DNA of 64,000 nucleotides, from positions 1-64,000 of the forward strand of contig JAZARR010000150.1 in NCBI GenBank assembly GCA_037389465.1. Direction: 5' to 3'. The notes under the pieces are model-generated. The model searched no databases and was not told where the DNA came from. It saw nothing but the letters and a program-made list of their open reading frames with translations. Origin of the DNA: Baylisascaris procyonis (taxonomy: Eukaryota > Nematoda > Chromadorea > Rhabditida > Ascarididae). This document shows positions 26,610 through 35,612 of this stretch, piece after piece; position 1 is the stretch's first letter, and each line of letters begins with the position of its first letter. The position numbers and the translations under genes are program-made.

Positions 26610-27112
26610 TAAAGTTTTTAGTAAGTTTTTTGTAAATGCTTAAGTAATCACTACATGCTTAAACGCCTAAGCCCCTAAGGCTAAGTACTCAGTCAACGCT
26701 TAAGTCCTCAGTAAATGCTTAAAAGCCTAAGCCCCTAAGGCTAAGTACTCTGTCAATGCTTAAGTCCTCAGTCAATGCTTAAGTCGTCAGTCATTGCTTA
26801 AGTCCTCAGTAAATGCTTCAAAGCCTAAGCCCCTGAGGCTAAGTACTCAGTCAATGCTTCAGTTCTCAGTCAATGCTTCAGTCGTCAGTCAACGCTTAAG
26901 TCCTCAGTCAATGCATAAGTCCTCAGTCAATGCATAAGTCCTCACTCAATGTCTAAGTCCTCAGGTAACGCCTAAGTCTTCAGTCAATGCCTAAGTCTTC
27001 AGCCAATGCCTTAGTCCTCAGCCAATGCCTTCAGTCCTCAGCCTTACGGCTAAGGGCCAACGGCTAACGGCTAGGGCCAACGGCTAAAAGCTACGGCCAG
27101 CGGCTAACGGCT
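26610..27112. repeat. Proximal telomere-associated sequence, irregular part
   Basis: Immediately inside the telomere the sequence becomes degenerate repeats of about 20 bp. Typical pieces are variations on AAGTCCTCAGTCAATGCTT and AAGCCTAAGCCCCTAAGG. Units drift and there is no clean long period until about 27100. A block of short GGCTAACGG-type modules appears at about 27045-27110 and then recurs in each unit of the following array. Many modules keep GCCTAAG, which is seven contiguous bases of the telomere repeat. No coding potential is seen. Confidence 0.88.
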
Positions 27113-29625
27113 AAATGCTTAAGTCCTCACTCAATGCCTAAGTCCTCAGGTAACGCCTAAGTCTTCAGCCAATGCCTAAGTCCTCAGCCAATGCCTAAGT
27201 CCTCAGCCAATGCCTTAAGTCCTTAGCCTTATGGCTAAGGGCCGACGGCTAACGGCTAGGGCCAACGGCTAAAAGCTAGGGCCAGCGGCTAACGGCTAAA
27301 TGCTTAAGTCCTCACTCAATGCCTAAGTCCTCAGGTAACGCCTAAGTCTTCAGCCAATGCCTAAGTCCTCAGCCAATGCCTAAGTCCACAGCCAATGCCT
27401 TAAGTCCTCAGCCTTACGGCTAAGGGCCAACGGCTAACGGCTAGGGCCAACGGCTAAAGGCTAGGGCCAGTGGCTAACGGCTAAATGCTTAAGTCCTCAC
27501 TCAATGCCTAAGTCCTCAGGTAACGCCTAAGTCTTCAGCCAATGCCTAAGTCCTCAGCCAATGCCTTAAGTCCTCAGCCTTACGGCTAAGGGCCAGAGGC
27601 TAACGGCTAGGGCCAACGCCTAAAGGCTAACGCCTAAGTCTTCAGACAATGCCTAAGTCCTCAGCCAATGCCTAAGTCCTCAGCCAATCCCTTAAGTCTT
27701 TAGCCTTACGGCTAAGGGCCAACGGCTAACGGCTAGGGCCAACGGCTAAAAGCTAGGGCCAGCGGCTAACGGCTAAATGCTTAAGTCCTCACTCAATGCC
27801 TAAGTCCTCAGGTAACGCCTATGTCTTCAGCCAATGCCTAAGTCCTCAGCCAATGCCTTAAGTCCTCAGCCTTACGGCTAAGGGCCAGAGGCTAACGGCT
27901 AGGGCCAACGGCTAAAGGCTAACGCCTAAGTCTTCAGACAATGCCTAAGTCCTCAGCCAATGCCTTAAGTCCTCAGCCTTACGGCTAAGGGCCAACGGCT
28001 AAAGGCTAACGCCTAAGTCTTCAGCCAATGCCTAAGTCCTCAGCCAATGCCTAAGTCCTCAGCCAATCCCTTAAGTCCTTAGCCTTACGGCTAAGGGCCA
28101 ACGGCTAACGGCTAGGGCCAACGGCTAAAAGCTAGGGCCAGCGGCTAACGGCTAAATGCTTAAGTCCTCACTCAATGCCTAAGTCCTCAGGTAACGCCTA
28201 TGTCTTCAGCCAATGCCTAAGTCCTCAGCCAATGCCTTAAGTCCTCAGCCTTACGGGTAAGGGAACGGCTAACGGCTACGGCCAACGGCTAAAGGTTAGG
28301 GCCAGTGGCTAACGGCTAAATGCTTAATTCCTCACCCAATGCCTAAGTCCTCAGGTAACGCCTAAGTTTTCAGCCAATGCCTAAGTCCTCAGCCAATGCC
28401 TAAGTCCTCAGCCAATGCCTTAAGTCCTTAGCCTTACGGCTAAGGGCCGACGGCTAACGGCTAGGGCCAACGGCTAAAAGCTAGGGCCAGCGGCTAACGG
28501 CTAAATGCTTAAGTCCTCACTCAATGCCTAAGTCCTCAGGTAACGCCTAAGTCTTCAGCCAATGCCTAAGTCCTCAGCCAATGCCTAAGTCCACAGCCAA
28601 TGCCTTAAGTCCTCAGCCTTACGGCTTAAGGCCAACGGCTAACGGCTAGGGCCAACGGCTAAAGGCTAGGGCCAGTGGCTAACGGCTAAATGCTCAATTC
28701 CTCACCCAATGCCTAAGTCCTCAGGTAACGCCTAAGTTTTCAGCCAATGCCTAAGTCCTCAGCCAATGCCTAAGTCCACAGCCAATGCCTTAAGTCCTCA
28801 GCCTTACGGCTAAGGGCCAACGGCTAACGGCTAGGGCCAACGGCTAAAGGCTAGGGCCAGTGGCTAACGGCTAAATGCTTAAGTCCTCACTCAATGCCTA
28901 AGTCCTCAGGTAACGCCTAAGTCTTCAGCCAATGCCTAAGTCCTCAGCCAATGCCTTAAGTCCTCAGCCTTACGGCTAAGGGCCAGAGGCTAACGGCTAG
29001 GGCCAACGGCTAAAGGCTAACGCCTAAGTCTTCAGACAATGCCTAAGTCCTCAGCCAATGCCTTAAGTCCTCAGCCTTACGGCTAAGGGCCAACGGCTAA
29101 CGGCTAGGGCCAACGGCTAAAGGCTAACGCCTAAGTCTTCAGCCAATGCCTAAGTCCTCAGCCAATGCCTAAGTCCTCAGCCAATCCCTTAAGTCCTTAG
29201 CCTTACGGCTAAGGGCCAACGGCTAACGGCTAGGGCCAACGGCTAAAAGCTAGGGCCAGCGGCTAACGGCTAAATGCTTAAGTCCTCACTCAATGCCTAA
29301 GTCCTCAGGTAACGCCTATGTCTTCAGCCAATGCCTAAGTCCTCAGCCAATGCCTTAAGTCCTCAGCCTTACGGCTAAGGGAACGGCTAACGGCTACGGC
29401 CAACGGCTAAAGGCTAGGGCCAGTGGCTAACGGCTAAATGCTTAATTCCTCACCCAATGCCTAAGTCCTCAGGTAATGCCTAAGTCCTCAGCCAATGCCT
29501 AAGTCCTCAGCCAATGCCTAAGTCCTCAGCCAATGCCTTAAGTCCTCAGCCTTACGGCTAAGGGCCAACGGCCAATGGCTAAAAGCCTGCGGCGAACGGC
29601 TAACTGCTAATGCCCAACGGCCTAT
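27113..29625. repeat. Telomere-associated higher-order repeat, 185-bp unit
   Basis: The landmark AAATGCTTAAGTCCTCAC and its close variants begin at 27113, 27298, 27483, 27775, 28154, 28318, 28503, 28688, 28873, 29272 and 29436. Five of the ten intervals are exactly 185 bp. The others are 164 (twice), 292, 379 and 399 bp and reflect loss or gain of internal modules. Each unit has two parts: several modules of about 20 bp like AATGCCTAAGTCCTCAGCC, then a GC-rich part of ACGGCTAACGGCTAGGGCC modules. The array degenerates at about 29560-29625 and then gives way to single-copy sequence. Confidence 0.92.
27840..29463. repeat. Segmental duplication of about 1.1 kb within the telomere-associated array
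   Basis: A block at about 27840-28345 recurs at about 28938-29463. Shared private variants prove common descent: an AGGGCCAGAGGC junction (27881 and 28979), a CCAATCCC module (28063 and 29181), CCTATGTCTTC in the units starting at 28154 and 29272, and the AATTCC variant in the units starting at 28318 and 29436. The offset is 1098 bp before, and 1118 bp after, a 20-bp insertion of the AACGGCTAACGGCTAGGGCC module in the second copy. This is recent unequal exchange or gene conversion on top of the 185-bp periodicity. Confidence 0.85.
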
Positions 29626-30830
29626 CATCGACTTTTAGATTGGAACTAATATCAAACGGTTTCCTGTAAGTGAGAAAAGTTTAGGGGATTTGCTTTCAGA
29701 GGGCTTCTTGCACATGCAACGAATTTAATGGTAATTTCATGGTAGCGAGATACTGGCTAATGGTGACTGGATGTGCGAGTAACGAAGGTTTCATTTTCCT
29801 ATATACGATACCGTTTAAATAAATTCCTTGCAAATTTTATCGACACCTACATTTCCATACCCCGCACACTCCCTCCTAATTCTCCTTCCGAAGAAAACAA
29901 CCCTACCCAAATGCTCTCATCATCCATTATTTTAATACGCTCGCCCAAAAATGCCTATTTTATATTTCTTACGTACATAAAAAACCTGCTTCAGAGCATC
30001 GAGTAGCTGGCGAATGCTGACTTCATGTGCGGGTGAGGGAGGTCCGAGTGCATGCTAAGCACCACCACCAAGCGATGGAGACGAATCACCCCGTCCTTCA
30101 CGCTGCTCAGCAGTAGACGATCCTCTCCAACCTGAAACTCATTTCCGTCGAATGATACTCACCATACAGCCGTTCGCTCTTCACCATCAAACGATTATTA
30201 CTTATTTTTTCCATGGATTCAAAAAATTCTATCGTGAGGTATTACTTTGCCATCATTAACTACGGTGTCAGCTACCTTTCTTAGCTCTTGAATTTTTCTC
30301 ACTTATAAAGAAATCTATCAAAAATTTTTCACTTCCATAAACATTGCAAACAGGTGACATCAATTGGCGACAGCAATCTTCACACATCATTTGAGTACAA
30401 CATGGAAGGAGAAAAGAAGACAAGAGTTAAGTTTCTTCTACAACGCACAACCGCTCTATACTCTTTATATAAAAAAGCACAATTCTTTACTCCCATCAAA
30501 TTCACTAACCGCCCATTTTAGTGGGGCGGTTAGTGAATTTGTGTGTCAACCGCCCGCGAAATATTACAATAGCGTGTCAAACACTAACCGATACCTGAAC
30601 AGCCGATTTCCCAGGACATTTGTCGTTCTTTCAAAAGGAACGCGAGAAGAAATCGTTTCCCAGATTTTATGCTGCCCATTCTCCAACTTCTACCTCAGCC
30701 TGAAAAACTCCAAATATCTAAGTGAGCAGGAAATGGAAATTGAAACGTAAGCGTTGTAACAGTAAACTAATACATGGAAAATAAATTAAACAATAAGTAA
30801 CGTTACACAGTGGGTCTGAGTAACGTTATC
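29626..30830. other. Single-copy stretch between the telomere-associated repeat and the A-rich array
   Basis: This is the first non-repetitive DNA inward of the telomere. Two open frames of 77 codons (29773-30006) and 128 codons (30364-30750) lie here. The longer begins only at a TTG, has no recognisable domain and runs straight through the inverted repeat at 30498-30540, so I do not call either a gene. Apart from that inverted repeat I see nothing identifiable. Confidence 0.5.
30498..30540. repeat. Perfect 17-bp inverted repeat (stem-loop)
   Basis: Arms AAATTCACTAACCGCCC at 30498-30514 and its exact reverse complement at 30524-30540 flank a 9-base loop. A partial third copy of the CTAACCG motif occurs near 30585, and CAACCGCCC follows near 30547. 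A perfect 17-bp arm pair is unlikely by chance in this length. It may be a remnant of a small inverted-repeat transposon or a transcribed hairpin. No target duplication was identified. Confidence 0.85.
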
Positions 30831-31484
30831 TTTAAGAAGTGAATAAATAAAATGAATAAAACGAAATGAATAAGATAAACCAAAATAAAATAAATAAGAT
30901 AAAACAAACAGAATAAAATTAAGCAATTTAACAAAATAAAATAAATAAATAAAAATTATAAACTAATTGCGACGAGATCAACACAACAAATTATTTAAGA
31001 TAAACAACACAGAATAAAATAAAATGACTTTAATTACATTTAATAAATGAAACGAGATAAACAAAACAAACTAAACAAAAATAGATAAAATAACTAAGTG
31101 AAGTAAATGAGATAAGTAAAATAAAAAAATAAAAAATGCAATAGAATAAACAAAATAAATAAAGTAAATAAAAGAAATAAAATAAGATGAATAAAATAAA
31201 TAAACCTAATCAAATAAAATAAACAAATGCAACTAAATCAAAATAAATAAATAAAACAAAAATAAAATAGAATAAAGAAGATGAGGTAAGGAAACTAAAT
31301 TAAAAAGAACAAATAAAATCAATAAAACAAAACAAACAAAGTAAAATAAATTAAACTCAATTGAATAACTTGAGTTAAATAGAATAAATGAAGTGAAAAA
31401 TAAAATAAGCATGATGAAATAAATAAGGTATACAAAATAGAACAAATGAAACAGAATAAGTAATAAAAACAGTGAAAGAATAAA

Positions 31485-31645
31485 GCCGGCGGCTTCACGC
31501 GTAGTAAGGATGTTGTTAGTGGATGCATCCAGCGCTGTGAATGCTTTTGGAATTGTGCCAAGCACGCGCACATATTTCGAATTTCCCGCCAGGTTGAACA
31601 CGGGACGAGATGCGTCCTGTGTTCAACTTGGCGGGAAATTCGAAA
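31485..31645. repeat. GC-richer core, copy 1, ending in a 33-bp hairpin
   Basis: The core starts GCCGGCGGCTTCACGCG and contains a GTGCCAAGCACGCGC motif shared by all copies. Its end is an imperfect palindrome: arms 31575-31607 and 31613-31645 pair over 33 bp with two mismatches around a 5-base loop. Each arm contains TTTCGAATTTCCCGCC. TTTCCCGC matches the general E2F-type site, but that could be fortuitous. The function is unknown. Confidence 0.88.
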
Positions 31646-32203
31646 CAAAATAAGTAGCCGGAGCAAAACAAATACAACAAATTATTTAAAATAAATAAGA
31701 TAAAATAAAATAAAATAACTTTAATTACATTTAATGAATAAAACAAGATAAACAAGAGAAATTAAATAAAACAAATAAAATAAATGACGCCAAATAAATG
31801 CGAGAGGTAGAATAAAAAAATAAAACAAATAAAATGAAATAAACAAAATAAATAAAATAAGATAACTCACATAAAGAAAATAAAACAATAAAACACGATG
31901 GATAAAATAAATGAAATGAAATCAATTAATTAATTAAATAAAATCAACAAATTAAGCTAAGTCAAAATAAATAAATGAAATAAAATAAGTAAAATAAAAT
32001 AAAATAAAATAAAGGAAGACAGAAAAACTTAATTAGGCAGAGCAAATGATTCAATAATATAAAATTAATAAAGCAAAATTAATAAAAATTAATTGAACTC
32101 GATTAAATAAATTGAGTTAAATTGAATAAATGACGTAAAAAAATAAAACGATCCAGATAAAATAAATAAAATATACAAAATAAAACAGAACAAGTAAAAA
32201 AAA

Positions 32204-32364
32204 GTCTACGGCTTCGCTCGTAATAAGAATGCTGTTGGTGGGTGCATGCAGCGCTGCGAGCGCTCTTGGAAAAGAGCCAAGCACGCGCATATATTTCGAA
32301 TTTCCCGCCAGATTGAACATGAATTGAGGCGCGTGCTGCGTTCAACTTGGCGCGAAATTCGAAA
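32204..32364. repeat. GC-richer core, copy 2, with the hairpin partly decayed
   Basis: Same order of motifs as copy 1 and the same length of 161 bp. The palindromic end survives as arms 32294-32318 and 32340-32364. The outer parts are nearly perfect, with one arm reading TTTCGCGCC where the other has TTTCCCGCC. The centre is diverged and the loop longer. Retention of the fold in two diverged copies suggests either a shared hairpin ancestor or some constraint. Confidence 0.85.
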
Positions 32365-33001
32365 CCAAATAAATAGCGGGAGCAAAACAAACACAAATTA
32401 TCTTTGGCGGGAACAAAATAAATGCAACAAATTATTTAAAATAAGATAAAATAACTTTGATTACATTCAATGAATAAAACAGGATAAATAAGATAAATCA
32501 AATAAAATAAATAAAATAAATGACGTCGAATAGATGCGATAAGTAGGATAAAAAAATAAAACGAATAAAATGAAATAAACAAAATAAATAACGTAAAATA
32601 ACCAAGAAAAAGCAAATAGAGTAAAACACGATTAATAAAATAAATAAAATGAAGTAAATTAATTAATTACATTAAATAAATAAATTAAACTAAAGCAAAA
32701 TAAATAAAGTAAAGTAAACAAGACAAATAAAATAAGATAAATAAAATGAATAAACCTACTTAAATAAAATGAATAAATGCAACTAAATCAAAATAAATAA
32801 ATAAATGAAACAAAAATAAAATAAAATAAAATGAAGAAGATGAGGAAAGAAAACTAAATTAAAAAGAACAAATAAAGTAAAATAAATTATTCAAATTCAA
32901 TTAAATAAATTGAATTCATGAGAATAAATCAAGTAAAAGCAAAGTAAATGAAATAAAATAAATAAAGTAGGACAAGTAATAAAAAACAGTAAAAAAAAAA
33001 T

Positions 33002-33230
33002 GCCGGCGGCTTCACGTGTACTAAGGGTATTATTAGTGGATGCAGCTTTTGCGCCAAGCGCGCGCCAAGCACGCGCCCACATTTCGAAATGCCCGCCGAA
33101 TACAACACAGACGGCGTCGCACACCCGTGAAATAATAATCAAGCGTTGTGATCGCTTTTGGAAATGTGCCAAGCACGCACCCCTAATTCGAATTTTCCGC
33201 CAACGTGAACGCGGCACGCGTCGCGCACGC
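33002..33230. repeat. GC-richer core, copy 3, with internal duplication
   Basis: Starts GCCGGCGGCTTCACGTG. The CCAAGCACGC / TTCGAA / CCCGCC segment occurs twice, at 33065 and 33169, an offset of 104 bp. The two segments are in direct orientation, so the long hairpin of copies 1 and 2 is not formed. The core is therefore longer, at about 229 bp. Confidence 0.8.
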
Positions 33231-33886
33231 ATCAAATAAATGTGCTAATTAAAACGAAGTAATTAAAAACAGATAGATAAAATAAATAACATAAATGAAA
33301 TAAAACAAGTAAAATCAACGAAATAAAATAAATAAAACAAGCAAAGTGAATGAAATAAAATGAATAAAAGAAATAAATAAGATAGAACAAAATAAAATAA
33401 GAAAGATAAATAAATAGAATATAATAAATGGAATATAATATACGAGATCTATAAAATAAAGTAAATAAAAGAAAATTAACAAATTGACTATAACACAATC
33501 AATACAACAAATAATTTAAAATAATTAAATTAAAATAAATAAAATAAAACAAAATGAGTTAGAGTAAATTTAATAAATGAATGAACATAAACAAGAGAAA
33601 GTACACAAAAATAAATAAAATAAGACAAACAAAATGAAATAAATTAATTAACTAAATAAAATAAATTAATTGAACTAAATCAAAACACATAGATAAATAA
33701 ATGAAATAGAATAAATCAAGATAAAAAAGTAAATTAAACATAACAAATAAAGTTAATAAAATGAATAAAATAAATTAATTAAACCCAATTAAATGAATTA
33801 AATTAAATAAAATAAATAAAATAAAACAAATGAGACACATAAATAAACAAATAAAATAGAACAAGCAAAAAAAACTAAAAAATAAA

Positions 33887-34030
33887 GTCGGCGACTACAC
33901 CTACAATAGCATTATTGTTAGTGGATACGTTGGATACGTCTGGCGCTGTGAATGCTTTTGGGATTGTGCCAAGCACGCACAATTCGAATTTCCCGCCAAA
34001 TTTAACACGGGACGCGTCACAGCAGTGTCG
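33887..34030. repeat. GC-richer core, copy 4
   Basis: Starts GTCGGCGACTACACC and shares GCTGTGAATGCTTTTGG, GTGCCAAGCACGC and AATTTCCCGCC with copy 1. The right hairpin arm is absent. It ends at a short GACGCGTCAC stretch, after which A-rich sequence resumes. Confidence 0.8.
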
Positions 34031-34593
34031 AATAAATGTCATAAATAAAATCAAATAAATCAAAAACAAACAAGATAAGTGAAATAAAACAAATAATATC
34101 AACATAAACAAAACCAATAAAATAAGCTGAGTGAAAAAAATGAAATGAATAAAACGGAATAAATAAGAGATAGAACAAAAAAAGTAAATAAGATCAAATA
34201 AATATAATAAAATATACGAGATCTACAAAGAACAAAGCAAACAAAAGATTAAAAGTAAAGTAAAATAAAATTAAAGCAAAATTAAAAGAAGTAAAAGAAA
34301 ATTAAAGTAAGAGCGCCACGAAACAAGCATTCAAAGAGGAGAAAAGAGGATGGAAAGGAGTGAGAGGTATGAAGGAATAATGAGTAAGTAATGAGGAAAC
34401 ACCGAGTAAGATTCCCGCCAAAATTTCCCGCAAATAAATTCAAAAATTCGCTGCACGATTTTTTGCGATCTCTGTAGCGCTAAGTTAACACGCCTCATCT
34501 CTGCCACGAAATATTTTATAGGGACATAGTAAAGACAAGAAGGAAATCAAAGATGGGAAACGAGGACGAAAAGCAATGAAGGACGCGAGGAAT

Positions 34594-34623
34594 ATATTGT
34601 ATATATATATATATATATATATA
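34594..34623. repeat. TA microsatellite
   Basis: Nearly uninterrupted alternating TA at the junction between repeat copy 1 and the inserted sequence. Confidence 0.9.
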
Positions 34624-35019
34624 ACTTTTTTTCGAAGAATAGAAAAAACCATGTTCATTGCTACTTTGTATATACTGGTATCTAAACTATGTCGCCGAAT
34701 TTCACCTTAATTTTTTTGAACAATATCACATAAGTGTGATCCAATCATCTCATAAATTAAAGTCTTATTCAAAAAAGCCAATAAGGCAATTATGATGCAT
34801 GAAAAGTGACCAAACAACCCCTCAAATATTAGGGCAAGAGGACGGGCAGCTGGGAGTAGAGGTATTAGGCCCTTTAATATGAATCCCAAGCATACCAATG
34901 AGCCATCAATAACCTCCATGCCCCCCCCCCTTAAGAAAATAAACGTCAAATTGGAGTAAACCAGGCCCTAGTACTGACAGCAATCAAAATCGGATTTAAC
35001 CCACATTTCTGGAAAAATC
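34600..35019. other. Insertion of about 420 bp interrupting the tandem repeat
   Basis: Copy 1 of the flanking repeat stops after GAGGAA near 34592-34600 and copy 2 starts near 35021. Between them lies unrelated sequence that opens with a TA run (34594-34623) and contains a run of ten C at 34921-34930. An 80-codon minus-strand frame (34707-34949) crosses the C run and has no recognisable domain. Terminal repeats or target duplications are not evident, so the mobile-element origin is only a guess. Confidence 0.5.
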
Positions 35020-35591
35020 AAGCTCCCACGAATATCTCCCGCAAGTGAGTTCAATCATTCGTTGGAAAGTTTTCCGCGATTTTTGCGGCGCTTATGTTAC
35101 CACACCCCAACTTTATGTGCTATGAAATATGTTACAGGGATACAGTAAACAAAACAGAGAAGTCAAAAATAGGAAACGAGAACGAAAAACAATGAAGAAA
35201 ATGAGGAAACATTGAATAAGATTCCCGCAAACAGATTCAAACATTCGTTGCAAAATTCTTTGCGATCTTTGCAACGCTAATATTGCCGCACTTGAACTCC
35301 AGGTGCCACGAAATGCTTGGCAAAAACAGATGAAAAACGTGAAGAAAAGGACTCCGGGGCATGAGGAATTAGTGAATAAGTAATGAAGAAACATTGAATA
35401 CGATTCCCGCTAAAATTTCCCACGAGTAACTTCAAAAATTCGCCGCAAGATTTTTGCGATGTTCGCAGCGCTAAAGTTATTACGCCTCAGCTCTGCTATG
35501 AAATATTGCATAGGGACATAGTAAAGATAACAAGAAAATCAAAGATGGGGGAAGAGGATGAAGAGGAATGATTGGCATGAGAAAAAAAAAA

Positions 35592-35612
35592 TACATATAT
35601 ATATATATATAT
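35592..35612. repeat. TA microsatellite
   Basis: A short alternating AT run after an A-tract, directly after the last copy of the tandem repeat of about 180-200 bp, mirroring the microsatellite that follows copy 1. Confidence 0.88.

Larger units (their letters stand above)
30831..34300. repeat. A-rich subtelomeric repeat (AAATAAAAT-like) with embedded GC-richer cores
   Basis: About 3.4 kb of plus-strand sequence is dominated by degenerate ATAAAATAAA, AAACAAAATAA and AATGAATAAA words with no fixed short period. Adenine greatly exceeds thymine on the plus strand, so this is strand-asymmetric and not simply AT-rich. Four GC-richer cores starting at 31485, 32204, 33002 and 33887 punctuate it, giving a loose composite unit of 719, 798 and 885 bp. 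Minus-strand open frames in it are Phe/Leu/Tyr-rich artefacts of the composition and are not genes. Confidence 0.88.
34308..35590. repeat. Diverged tandem repeat of about 180-200 bp, four copies plus a partial
   Basis: Copies begin at an ATTCCCGCC-like motif at 34411, about 35021, 35221 and 35403; a partial copy occupies about 34308-34410. Shared order within a copy: CCCGC, then TTCAAAAATTCG, then TTTTTGCGAT, then GCGCTAA, then GCCACGAAAT, then a purine-rich AATGAAGAAAATGAGGAA tail. The 35221 copy lacks the second CCCGC box. Copies 1 and 4 each run into a TA microsatellite. No coding potential is evident. Confidence 0.82.

Noticed and set aside
26610..29625. Regular spacing suggestive of a CRISPR-like array
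   Set aside because: The spacers are themselves repeats and the setting is a eukaryotic telomere-associated satellite.
30364..30750. 128-codon plus frame near the telomere
   Set aside because: It starts only at TTG, reads through the perfect inverted repeat and has no recognisable domain.
31233..34117. Many minus-strand frames rich in Phe, Leu, Ile and Tyr that look like membrane proteins
   Set aside because: The A-rich repeat lacks stop codons on the complementary strand; frames overlap each other and follow the repeat, not gene borders.
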